DNA of 35,304 bases from Candidatus Kapaibacterium sp. (GTDB lineage: Bacteria > Bacteroidota > Ignavibacteria > Kapaibacteriales > UBA2268). Both the position numbers and the translations under genes were made by a program. The stretch spans positions 1-35,304 of the forward strand of contig JAQIDA010000101.1 of NCBI GenBank assembly GCA_027858275.1, given 5' to 3'. The notes below the pieces were generated by a model. It saw only the letters and a list, made by a program, of their open reading frames with translations, was not told where the DNA came from and did no database searches. This document shows positions 21,301 through 29,327 of this stretch, one piece after another (the stretch's first letter is position 1; each line of letters opens with the position of its first letter).

Positions 21301-24300
21301 AAGACAATGACAATATTGGGTGATTTAACTATAGAATCTGACGGTTTCATGGATCAGGCCGGCAACGGCGGTCGAATTGATACTCTGTATTTACACGGCA
21401 ATCTTACAAATAATAATATAGGAACAGATGCCGTTGATTTGCGCCAAGGTGATTTGAGTTATACCATTTTGGAATTTGTAGGTGAATCAAGTTCTACAAT
21501 TTCCGGGCCGGGGAAATATAGGCTTTCAGGTGTTCATATCGATAAAGAAGCTATTACGGATATAGTCTATAATGAAGCAAGTGAATTCTCTGTTGCTTTG
21601 ACTGAAGCTGTCGGCGGTGATGATGATTTGGACAGACCTTTCAAATTGTTGACGGGTGTATATTGTCATAACAATGACGGCAGAGCCTTACTTGAAAGAG
21701 ATGAATTACCTTTAGCCGGTTTTGTTATGGGAGTCAATTCCGGAATTGATATTCGAAAGGGTGAATGTGCCTTTCTTGATGAATTTGAAACTAATACAAA
21801 CACTTTAGTTAGTATCAGCGGCGGTAAACTTGTTGTAGGAAATGGCCAAAATGAAGATTTCTTGTACGGATCCGGCACTAAGTATACTCAAAGCGGAGGT
21901 GAAGTTAACGTTTATGCGGCCTTCTCGGTCGTCAACACAACTTCTTCGATTAATTTTGATATGTCGGGCGGTTTTCTCACTGTGGTTATCGGAGATCATA
22001 GTAATGATGATGAAGGTCATATTGGATTTGATATACGAAGTCCGAGTTCGACCTATACTCAAAGCAGCGGTACAATAACGCTTGTAAGTTATTCTTCAAA
22101 TAAAGATTATGAAGTAAAAGCCTCAACAGTAAATGTAACCGGCGGAACTTTACAGATTGGTAAAGACGGTTTTTATCTTGGAGGTACAGGTGCTTCAATA
22201 GGTATTGGCAATGACAAACCGACTATATGGGATTTAAATATACGTTTTACTATGATGGGCGGTACTACTTATCGATCAATGATTATAACATCTCCTGTAT
22301 TGTATGTTCTGAATAATGTTGATATTCATCATTACGGATGTTTGGATCTTAATACTCTTTCTCTGTCTGTAGGCGGCAATTTTATAAACCGTGGCATGTT
22401 TACTTCAGACGGGTTGGGTTGGAACTCCGGCATAGGAGCAAAAGAAATAATTTTCAAGGGTGACAAAGATGTGATCGTCGCGACACAAGATTTTGTCAAC
22501 GACAACCCGGACGGAGCGACATTTGTTAACGAAGCATTCTACGATATTACCGTAGATAAGACCGGTGGTTCGATATCTCTCGGTGATTTTCCGTATTCTG
22601 ATATGATTGTCAGAAATAATTTAACATTCGCGGATAATAATGTTGCTAATATTATTTCCCGAACCAATGACAGATACGTTCATGTGGATCCTCAGGCAGC
22701 CGGTGATGCAGCGGCTGTCCAAAGAGTAGGTCTTGGATTTGTAGACGGCAGACTTAGAAAAGAAATTCCGTCAGATGACAGTTATACAAAATTTGAAATT
22801 GGAGCAGGAGCGGTTTACAGACCTGCGATATTGGAAATCCTTGGTACAGGAGGCAGCAATGCGCAGGAAGATGTGGACTTTATGGTTACGGACAGCAATC
22901 CGGCCAATATCCTCGAAAACCAAATAAATTTGGATTTGGACTTGAACATTCAATGTTATTGGACATTCTCTAATCCTGATGTTTTTGACCTTGACGGCAG
23001 GACATTTCATTTAACTCTTCAGTTTGACCCGAAGGATATTCCATCGGGTGGAAGTTGGGCTACATTAAATCAGTATTATGCCTCGTCAGTACCTTATTCG
23101 ACAACACAGATTGGTTTGCGAACCGACACTAGCACGCAATCACTCAGCAATTCTTTGTTGGGGGATTATATCTTGGGTGAAACTATCGGCTTTAATTATT
23201 TCTCAATTGCCGACGGCGACTGGAACGATGAAAACACATGGTCGAAAGAAAGTTACGGAGGACTTCCTGCGCCCGAATATCCTGACGGAGAAAATGATCG
23301 TGTTTATATTGGTGACGGAAAAGAAGTCATATTAAATAAAATTGTAAATACCAGAGGAGTTATTGTCCAGTCTTCAGGCGGGGGTGGTCAGCCGGGTGCT
23401 TTGTACGGCAAAGTTGACTCTTGGCTGCGCGGATTATCATTTATCCTTGAAGACGGAACAACTCTGTCTACTGAGCATTCGAACGGAATTACCGAGGCAG
23501 GTTCAGAAACCGGTTCAATTCGTACTGTTGCCCGTGATTACCGCTACTCACATTATAAATATACCGGCAAGGGGCAGAATCAATCAACAGGTCAGGGACT
23601 GCCGGACAGAATTATGTCACTGACGGTTGATAATACAGGTGTTGACGGCCAGAACACAGTAACTTTGACAAAGGAAATAGATTTTGTCGAAGATCTAAGC
23701 ATACTCAACGGTGTCTTTGATACAGGGTCTAAAGAGATTAAAATCGGCGGAAATTTCCTGATGGAAAACAGAGACACAAACAGAACAGAGTTTGAGGCAA
23801 GAACCGGAAAAGTAGTTTTCGAAGGTGATCAGGAGCAAATTGTTACAGTCAATGATCCGGGTGATTTAGAGTTTGAGCGTTTGATGTTGAATAAAACCGG
23901 CGGTGCTTTCCGTATGGCAGGAAATGACGCTGATGCAGACATACTTGTCAGAAGTTTGTTGAGATATGAGGCGGGTAATATAATAAATGTCGACGTCAGA
24001 ACGAATGACAGAAAACTAATCATTGAAAATGAAAATGGTGCTGAAATAGTGAATACCGGACTCGGCTATATTAACGGAAAACTGCAGTTGACAATACCCC
24101 CTGGTGAGTCCTCAACCACTTATTCAATTGGTTATTGGGACAATTATATGCCAATGACAATGACTATGGTAGGGACAGGCGGCATCCAAGGTCCTGTTAC
24201 AGCTGTGGTAGATTCCCTTGATGGTGATGATGAAGCGATTGTCAACAAGAAAATTGATCTGTATAGGAGTGTCCGGAGATTTTGGCAGGTTGAAGGTTTA

Positions 24301-27009
24301 GATGCATTTGCTCTTGCCGACAGAACAGTAATAACAAAGTTTGAATTCTCGACCGATTTCTTAGACTACTTTGACTATATCAGCGCGGTTATGCGCCGAA
24401 GAAGTATTCCCGATGAAGATCCGATTTGGTCAGGTATAAGAGGAGACCAATTGCTTTGGGACGTAGATTTAGTTTTAGAAGTAGCGTCTGTGACAATTAA
24501 AGACGTGTACCCGTCTAAGTATTGGCCCGGTTTAGGTAAGATATATGTGGGCGAAATGGCCACCAGAAAATTTTATAGTATTGACGGAGGCGGATTGTGG
24601 AACGATCCTGCGTCCTGGTCATTTGAAGGACACGACGGCGCCCCTACTGCGGGAGAATTCCCGAATAAGGACTGGCAGGCAGAGATTGATATTGATATGA
24701 GAGACATTGTTTGGATTGGTGACAATGATGAAATTATTTTAAATACATTGCCTGAGATTTCTGCACTTGAGATTCGCGCAACCGGATCACTCGTTATTCC
24801 CAATGACAGTGAATACGGTTCGGCAAGGGTCATTATACCGAGTTCTTTCGGATCTTCAAGGTTTGAAATGTTAGAAGACGGTTTGTTGGTTATCAAATCA
24901 GAATCAAGTTTAGAAAGCGGCGATGCCGGAATTATCCGATTCGCAGATGATGTGAGAACATATTCTCCTTTGGCTGATTTCGAATTCTCAGGTTCTTATG
25001 ATCATTATATTGGCGGAGCATTTCCTTCTGAAATAGGAGATTTGACGGTTAATACTGATATCAGTTCCAGATTAGTTTCTTTGAATTCAGGTAACTTTAT
25101 TATAAACAGAGATTTTAATATCCTGTCCGGTGATGTGCGACCTATGGATGCAACGACAAATGTGCGTTTGGGCGGAAGCATGATAATTGACGGAACTTAC
25201 AACGGTACTGTCAATCCGTCCGGTTCTTCAATATTATCAACGTTTACGTTCCAAGGCGGCGGAGATACGAATCAGGTTATCACAGGAACAGGTATTCCTA
25301 TGTTTGCCGATGTTACAATGAACAGGGGATCAGGGTCAGGTGCCGTTGATTTGGAAACAAGTATGACCATCACTCATGTTATGGATCTTCAAGAGGGCTC
25401 AAACACTAATCCGCAAATATTTTCTGTCGGCGACAATCAGCAGTTATGGATTACTAATCATGATGTGAATGCAATAATCGGTTACGGAGATACTACAGAT
25501 GTTCGTATGGTCAGAACTGCTGTCAGCACCGGCTCAAATTCTACTGTGGGTCTTTTGATGCGTGCAGTTACCCAGCCGCAGTCAGAGTCTTATATATTCC
25601 CGGTAGGCTCGTATGCTACTGAAGCAGGAGTGAATACTTATTCTCCTGCAGTATTTACTCCTGAAAATTCGGGAAGTGCAGGTTATATCGGTGTCAGGGC
25701 TTCTCGAGGAACCGGAATAAATTATAATCATGCAAGACTTTCAACAGTATCCCCAAATTATCTTCAGAGATATTGGACTCTTGATGCAATAACTGCTACG
25801 ATTCCGGGGCAGTGGAGATTCAATTATACTGACGGTGATGTTTTTGGAAATGAAACGGATATCGGAGTAATTTCAAAATACAATCCAGTCTATGAAGCAG
25901 CAAGCGGAACCTGGACTACAATCAACGGAACAATCAACCGATCGGCAAATTATTTCGAAACACCGGCGAGTTACCAACCCTCTGATTTCACGGGTGATTA
26001 TACTATGTCAAATGCTCGAAACTTCGGAGTTTTCTTCTATAGTCGCCAAAGCGGACCGTGGGATGAACCGAATACTTGGACTTTTTCACCTACACATTCG
26101 GGTGTGGCGGCTGACACTTATCCTCAAATAGGCAGTGATAATGTTGTTGTCGGAGGCGGTCTCTATGATTTGAACCAGCCCGATCATATTGTCTCGGTTA
26201 CAGAAGATATAAATACAATCGGTGATATCATTGTCGGTACTGACTTAAATAACACAGGTACTTTGAACTGCGGTCCTTATATCATCGAAGGTAGTTCATT
26301 TGAAATCAGAGATCATTCTACATTGCAAATAGGGTCTCCTGTCGGTATTTATGAAGTTGCCACTGTTGGAAATATTCAGACAACGTCAAGGCTTTTTGAT
26401 ACTGAAGCAATTTATGAGTTTAAGGGTGCAGACACTTCCGACCAAACTATGGGAGACGGCATGCCTTCTACTGTATTTGGGTTCATTGCAAATCATCAGG
26501 ACGCAACTCATAGTTTCTCGCTGGTTCTTGACAGAGATGTAAATGTTACTAAATTTGCAGATCTTATTGGAGGCAGAACTGATGCAGGTGATCACTATCA
26601 ATTCACTAATACCGCAACTGTTCCTGCTGATGGTCAATTTATTATTCGCGATGGTGCAGTATTGGCAATTGGCGGAACCAGAATATTTGACGGATTAAGC
26701 GCAAACAGCGTAACACAGGACTTTGTCCAAACAGCTGTTGGATATTTACTTGAAGTTGACAGTAATGTTGAGTATTACGGTAATCACACAATTACACCTG
26801 CACCAAATGACGGAGTAGGATACGGAAACGTTCTTCTTACCGGAAGTTCGGCTTGTATAATTAATCAGACGGTATTGTGTCGCGGTAACTTTTCTATACT
26901 GGACAACTCCTCGATTAATATTAATAACAGTTACAATCTTAAAGTGTTGAAAAATGTTGTTAATGAATCAGAAATTGAAAATAACGGTCTTATTGAGATT
27001 GGTGAATAA
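15376..27009 (+). CDS. Giant (3877 aa) secreted modular beta-repeat surface protein
   Basis: Signal peptide MKRIVLYITLSLFASFLIKSEVSAQ; about seven modules each starting (Y/F)(Y/F)S...G.W.....(S/T)W; recurring YNG.(S/G)DQ.TG.(G/A)(I/L)P, (F)NG...Q.I.G....FY.L.I.K..G, IG.G..Y.P and (Y/H/F/Q)W.(L/V/F/M) elements. Confidence 0.9.
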   Translation: MKRIVLYITLSLFASFLIKSEVSAQTTVTMKSGSGLYISPGATFHVNGGLVNEGTITGNTGRLNVSGTYTNEGTHNASSSTISIGGDFVDNATFNVGTCTLIMNGPSSQTITGSATNSFYELSINKTGGILYTDKELTITKYLRLLSSHKFDINANDLIIAETGEIYSDNADGQYFHSDKYIVSSQSSSTATSGYLIRQIPQGTPPSPDGVAYVLPIGNVNGFGSAIIRFLPDKVTFSANADLRILPVPEEHPNLIVSDRSLLKYWRLEHNNITIADSGTHLKFYYDLSNSEVGGGSEGNYIPLFWANPGWITQTGVGSSLNSTTNEILSEFSPLIAGTIEGDWTAGEIEAAVAVYYSLGGPWSVNTSWSNGGYGQAPAAFAPSSSSDIVRIGEGETITINSTTAIVGTVTVQVNGRLDCVGEADLSALEFTLEEGGTLGIGSALGITDINGADKAEGNIQSTEVRDFSSGAEYRYTGTLDQITGLGLPLTVSRLVCDKTSGNLLLARNTQISSSFHIEDGVFNDNNNKLDGQTASRTFTMNGGTFIAHGRFPLNYEPPTFNAGTISFQGTGDLNIPSSESASETLAGVDQYFNLDVAGNRGYITSVIFMPQGEVRIGGALTLADLGWTSTFQGVDHVLTVNSTIHFNGSGDQSIPRYTDDFPNGDDYQIKYYNLKSSGTGTKSLIEADCDVFNDVIIEGATLHANSFNMKVLGDWTNTSGTFTHDNQLVTLYTPSEGIENTITAGDSPFWNLDIGNAADEATGDYRLLDDMTIENGFHILNAKAELLMNSSTFTVKGTWLNEGTFTPGTGTVLFNGLAANQQITKTGTETFYNLKIDNSGNVLVPVGCDVDVANDLEFVAGNLDVRTNDRIVSVYNNTTRTGTGHVDGHLRFNVPEGAVGTKDLHIGNGTDYSPVAVEFTGTDGTAGYLDVITNDPQTIGIPTDFNVAKYINRQWEMSVPTNSDFVLGTRTYNAILTYLDADKVGGANPLLLETQIYDGAWNATQVGTRTETPNTCQSVGNTVIGTLFLGEPNIFNLYSISDGGNWSNFESWSSEGYGKSSVPSTFPIDGNSRYYIGDDKTVNLGSNFTINAGREIVVQVDGSLDCSTNTIDGSGTFTLQSGSSLLIGSPDGIAASGATGNIHTSTRLFNGVGNHNSGNFVYNGASDQFTGDGIPDTISTIEINAPGYTVEMSKDISVADTLNIIDGTLDVSTSNYSIDISGDWENTGTFTERLGAVTFNGSEDQLLRNITGYGETFYDLVVNKSNGVLELDQNSDILISNQLSLTTGYIDARSNEESVTVLDGATVSRTSGHVDGEMKKHVPAGATSSDIVYEIGEGLSYTPANLGFVGTGGTAGYVRVSSEPDKHDDFSEDNNLDPARVVERHWDLSADGDFDLGQDRSINATVTFLNPDDINGGADPEKFVMRYWAETVWNSAETGSWTDTTTQGTSISSLCDIMVGPTGPLLTVYYSSTSGYWDDPNTWSTVKYGGVPDGSTPRNNDIVFIGDGDQVNLGESRSIRSVTVERSPGGTGSLFLSDSVLSGAQFVLKTGGVLGIGSAAGITTGTTGNIQTKIRNFNPWTHNSGNYIYNGTGDQVTGNALPAEFATLEVDNNNGTVTLQSSIGLSSDLTLTDGILKPSSSAVDVNLAGDWINNASVSAYDATSNKVTFDGESSSTISGTYATTFYNVDLDKSTYNLSLETHATVANEFTFISDGLLVLNSSDLTIGTAGSIGGSSLGSSRMVQSDGTDTGGRIIKLYSGSGLNAFTIPIGVGSDYNPAELNVAATFDAGAYAALRLVSAVHPDAISTEMLSKYWNVSSEGISNNLDSANLKYYYLSSDVNGTVANYMAARYANDAWETNLGTSRDATTSPITVLGYTEALDGDWTAGEATAIYKGRIFYSRATGNWGDATSWSNVSHLGSPSAYTPGTFESDTVFIDAGHVIDYNLTSVTVGAVTIGGAETDDGDLEFIPDLNKTMTILGDLTIESDGFMDQAGNGGRIDTLYLHGNLTNNNIGTDAVDLRQGDLSYTILEFVGESSSTISGPGKYRLSGVHIDKEAITDIVYNEASEFSVALTEAVGGDDDLDRPFKLLTGVYCHNNDGRALLERDELPLAGFVMGVNSGIDIRKGECAFLDEFETNTNTLVSISGGKLVVGNGQNEDFLYGSGTKYTQSGGEVNVYAAFSVVNTTSSINFDMSGGFLTVVIGDHSNDDEGHIGFDIRSPSSTYTQSSGTITLVSYSSNKDYEVKASTVNVTGGTLQIGKDGFYLGGTGASIGIGNDKPTIWDLNIRFTMMGGTTYRSMIITSPVLYVLNNVDIHHYGCLDLNTLSLSVGGNFINRGMFTSDGLGWNSGIGAKEIIFKGDKDVIVATQDFVNDNPDGATFVNEAFYDITVDKTGGSISLGDFPYSDMIVRNNLTFADNNVANIISRTNDRYVHVDPQAAGDAAAVQRVGLGFVDGRLRKEIPSDDSYTKFEIGAGAVYRPAILEILGTGGSNAQEDVDFMVTDSNPANILENQINLDLDLNIQCYWTFSNPDVFDLDGRTFHLTLQFDPKDIPSGGSWATLNQYYASSVPYSTTQIGLRTDTSTQSLSNSLLGDYILGETIGFNYFSIADGDWNDENTWSKESYGGLPAPEYPDGENDRVYIGDGKEVILNKIVNTRGVIVQSSGGGGQPGALYGKVDSWLRGLSFILEDGTTLSTEHSNGITEAGSETGSIRTVARDYRYSHYKYTGKGQNQSTGQGLPDRIMSLTVDNTGVDGQNTVTLTKEIDFVEDLSILNGVFDTGSKEIKIGGNFLMENRDTNRTEFEARTGKVVFEGDQEQIVTVNDPGDLEFERLMLNKTGGAFRMAGNDADADILVRSLLRYEAGNIINVDVRTNDRKLIIENENGAEIVNTGLGYINGKLQLTIPPGESSTTYSIGYWDNYMPMTMTMVGTGGIQGPVTAVVDSLDGDDEAIVNKKIDLYRSVRRFWQVEGLDAFALADRTVITKFEFSTDFLDYFDYISAVMRRRSIPDEDPIWSGIRGDQLLWDVDLVLEVASVTIKDVYPSKYWPGLGKIYVGEMATRKFYSIDGGGLWNDPASWSFEGHDGAPTAGEFPNKDWQAEIDIDMRDIVWIGDNDEIILNTLPEISALEIRATGSLVIPNDSEYGSARVIIPSSFGSSRFEMLEDGLLVIKSESSLESGDAGIIRFADDVRTYSPLADFEFSGSYDHYIGGAFPSEIGDLTVNTDISSRLVSLNSGNFIINRDFNILSGDVRPMDATTNVRLGGSMIIDGTYNGTVNPSGSSILSTFTFQGGGDTNQVITGTGIPMFADVTMNRGSGSGAVDLETSMTITHVMDLQEGSNTNPQIFSVGDNQQLWITNHDVNAIIGYGDTTDVRMVRTAVSTGSNSTVGLLMRAVTQPQSESYIFPVGSYATEAGVNTYSPAVFTPENSGSAGYIGVRASRGTGINYNHARLSTVSPNYLQRYWTLDAITATIPGQWRFNYTDGDVFGNETDIGVISKYNPVYEAASGTWTTINGTINRSANYFETPASYQPSDFTGDYTMSNARNFGVFFYSRQSGPWDEPNTWTFSPTHSGVAADTYPQIGSDNVVVGGGLYDLNQPDHIVSVTEDINTIGDIIVGTDLNNTGTLNCGPYIIEGSSFEIRDHSTLQIGSPVGIYEVATVGNIQTTSRLFDTEAIYEFKGADTSDQTMGDGMPSTVFGFIANHQDATHSFSLVLDRDVNVTKFADLIGGRTDAGDHYQFTNTATVPADGQFIIRDGAVLAIGGTRIFDGLSANSVTQDFVQTAVGYLLEVDSNVEYYGNHTITPAPNDGVGYGNVLLTGSSACIINQTVLCRGNFSILDNSSININNSYNLKVLKNVVNESEIENNGLIEIGE

Positions 27010-27038
27010 AACCCAAAGTTGAATATGGCAGTTTTATT

Positions 27039-27074
27039 AATCCGATGATTATTTATTATCATCGGATTTTTTTT
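27039..27074 (+). terminator. Rho-independent terminator of the giant gene
   Basis: AATCCGATGAT-tatttatt-ATCATCGGATT followed by TTTTTT; perfect 11-bp stem. Confidence 0.9.
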
Positions 27075-27576
27075 GTTCTTTTCCGTCTTCTTGTTCTGCA
27101 GGTTTTTCTTCCGGGAATAATTGAAAATGACTCATAACAAACAGCCATTTGTCGTCAATCTTGTTGGCGACCATCGTATGTCGTCCTTCTCCGGTAATTT
27201 TTTCTTCTTTATAAGTCATATAGGATTTTATGTCAGTACTGACCCATGCGACATTGCCGGAATATTTAATTCTCAAGTTGGTATATTCATAATCATCCAT
27301 CTTCCAATCGAGATTGTCAAATTCCTCTTTAAAAATCTTTTTAATAGCGGCACGGCCTATGTAGGAATCGTTTTTTGCTCCGGCGAATACAGCAGCGTCT
27401 TTTGCGTAATCTTTCATTAGGGCATCGATATTCTTGCTGAGATATGCTTCACCGTTACGGTCTAACAGCTGTTGTATGCTTGCTTCTACAGATTCAGGGG
27501 CTTCTTTTTTTTCGAGGCATGATGTTAGAGAAAAAATAGTTAAAGCAAGTAAGATTAAGATAGTTTTCGAAATCAT
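27049..27576 (-). CDS. Lipoprotein with SnoaL/DUF4440-like (NTF2-fold) domain
   Basis: Lipobox LTSC near the N-terminus; IQQLLDRNGEAYLSKNIDALMKDYAKDAAVFAG...GRAAIKKIFKEEF...WVSTDIKSYMTYKEEKITGEGRHTMVANKIDDKWLFVMSHFQL. Confidence 0.8.
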   Translation of the reverse strand: MISKTILILLALTIFSLTSCLEKKEAPESVEASIQQLLDRNGEAYLSKNIDALMKDYAKDAAVFAGAKNDSYIGRAAIKKIFKEEFDNLDWKMDDYEYTNLRIKYSGNVAWVSTDIKSYMTYKEEKITGEGRHTMVANKIDDKWLFVMSHFQLFPEEKPAEQEDGKEQKKSDDNK

Positions 27577-27657
27577 AGTGAGACTCCCTGCAATATGGAG
27601 AAAACAAAATTTCTATAAAATAGGAAGTTTTGATTGTTTTGCAAGAGAAAATGGAAA

Positions 27658-28566
27658 TTATTTATTTGTCTGAAGCGCAGACTTGCTTTGTTCGCTCCGT
27701 CCGAAATACCAAGCCGCCACTGAAACTGAAATAATAATCGCACCTCCTGTTAAACTCCATACATCGGAGATTTCAGACCAGAACATATACCCGACAATCG
27801 CCGAGAAAATAATATGCGCGTAGTTATAGATTGCTAATTCCGATGCCGGAGCGAAACGGTAGGCATAAGTCAAAGCGAATTGTCCGCCGGCAGCGAAAAC
27901 CCCGGTTCCGATCAAATACATTAATTCTTCATAAGTAGGCATAACGAAAACTATGCTTGTAGGTATCAGCATCCCGACTACCGATATTAATGAGAAGAGA
28001 AAAACAATGGTTGCAGGCTTTTCACGAGGGCCCAGATAACGTATTACCGTGTAGGCTGATCCTGCAGCAAGTGCCGATCCTAAGCCTGCCAGTGCCGGCA
28101 TAATGCTCAAATCAAACTGCGGTTTGATAATCAACAAAGAGGCTAAGAATACTATAACAAGAAGCGGAATTTGAAACTTTTGGATTTTTTCCTTAAGGAA
28201 GAATTTTGCGAGAATAGTGACCACAAATGGCGAAAGTTTGTTTAGCATCGATGAATCGGCAAGATACATATTGTCGATTGCGTAGAAGTACAGAACAACG
28301 CCGCTGAGTCCGAAAAATGAGCGAAGCAGCAGGAATCCTCGATTTTCTTTTTTCCCAAAAAGAGGAACTTTGGTTTTATAAACGACGATTACGGCAATGA
28401 TCAGGCTTATTAAGTTTCTGAACAATACCTTTTCATATATAGGGATATCACCCGCGAACTTAACCATTGCTCCCATAAAAGCGAATGAAAGCGACGAGAT
28501 TAATATGAAATTTATGCCTTTTGAAATATCTGTCATTTTGTCGGAGACTGTCGAAATTAAACTCAA
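27658..28566 (-). CDS. EamA/DMT-superfamily transporter
   Basis: About 10 hydrophobic segments; SLSFAFMGAMVKFAG....YEKVLFRNLISLIIAV and two-fold repeat with SELAIYNYAHIIFSAIVGYMFWSE. Confidence 0.88.
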   Translation of the reverse strand: MSLISTVSDKMTDISKGINFILISSLSFAFMGAMVKFAGDIPIYEKVLFRNLISLIIAVIVVYKTKVPLFGKKENRGFLLLRSFFGLSGVVLYFYAIDNMYLADSSMLNKLSPFVVTILAKFFLKEKIQKFQIPLLVIVFLASLLIIKPQFDLSIMPALAGLGSALAAGSAYTVIRYLGPREKPATIVFLFSLISVVGMLIPTSIVFVMPTYEELMYLIGTGVFAAGGQFALTYAYRFAPASELAIYNYAHIIFSAIVGYMFWSEISDVWSLTGGAIIISVSVAAWYFGRSEQSKSALQTNK

Positions 28567-28880
28567 TTATGAACTTGATTACGGATGTCAACTTGTGATA
28601 TTGCAGTGCGAAAATGTTGTTAGGAGAAGCGGTAGCAGAAATAAACAAAAAAATCCGAAATCTTGAACTAACGGGTAGTATTTGGTTAGAATGTTGTTCA
28701 AAATTCCGGATATATAATTTATCGCGAATTAGCCTGACGAAAAAATCAAGTTCGGAAAATCAATTGGTGTGGGTAGTGACTATGCGAGTTGTTGCAGTAT
28801 TAACTTCCCGAACTATAAATATGATTAAGGGACTGTGTCTGTGTCGTTCTTGTCTGTCCGTGTCTTCTGTTATATCCCTT

Positions 28881-28980
28881 GACCTTACTTATTGTTAAAA
28901 AACAAACGGGACTTAGCAGCGAGGTTAAGGTCTGACTATGAATGTATGTGTTTTGCTGCGGAAATCCCGTTTTCTTTTCT
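28881..28980 (+). ncRNA. Candidate structured RNA with possible pseudoknot and U-rich tail
   Basis: AAACGGGA (28904-28911)/TCCCGTTT (28965-28972) and GCAGC (28916-28920)/GCTGC (28955-28959); GACCTTA (28881-28887) complements TAAGGTC (28926-28932) in the loop; the stem is followed by TTCTTTTCT. Confidence 0.4.
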
Positions 28981-29003
28981 AAGTTGTGTTTTAAAATTTA
29001 TCA

Positions 29004-29072
29004 GTCGAGTAAAAAGGGGATTATAATCAAGTGTCCGGCTACAATTATGTTTTCTTACCCTTTGAACTCGAC
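29004..29072. ncRNA. Candidate long imperfect hairpin
   Basis: GTCGAGT-aa-AAAGGG ... CCCTTT-ga-ACTCGAC, 7 + 6 bp stacked across a 2x2 internal loop. Confidence 0.4.
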
Positions 29073-29296
29073 GAATAAATTTAATTTATCTCAACTTAAT
29101 ATCTTTATTCGCGTTGATGTTTGTCTTGTTTTCAAAAGAACTTTATTAGTTGCTCAAGACATTGTTCGTTAGATTCTAATGCCCTTTTTCAACTATACAA
29201 ATTAACGAATAAAAAAAGTTAGTTTTTATAACGGTTAGTATGATAATTCTGTAGAATTGCCGGAGGAATATTTGTAGAGCCCGGGAACAGTATCGC

Positions 29297-29315
29297 TGTA
29301 GTAGTTAGCACTACA
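29297..29315. other. Intergenic hairpin
   Basis: TGTAGT-agttagc-ACTACA. Confidence 0.35.
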
Positions 29316-29327
29316 TACAGTGATTAT

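Noticed and set aside
15376-27009. Tandem repeats as a CRISPR array or DNA-level satellite
   Set aside because: Repeats are protein-level, hundreds of residues long, divergent and in frame.
28881-28980. Structured RNA as SRP RNA, tmRNA or 6S RNA
   Set aside because: The SRP GGAAG..GCAGC loop context is absent, there is no tmRNA tag or tRNA-like end, and the architecture does not clearly match 6S.
28942-29172. 76-aa + strand ORF in the long intergenic gap (also 28614-28898)
   Set aside because: No convincing ribosome-binding site or domain; overlaps the candidate RNA structures.
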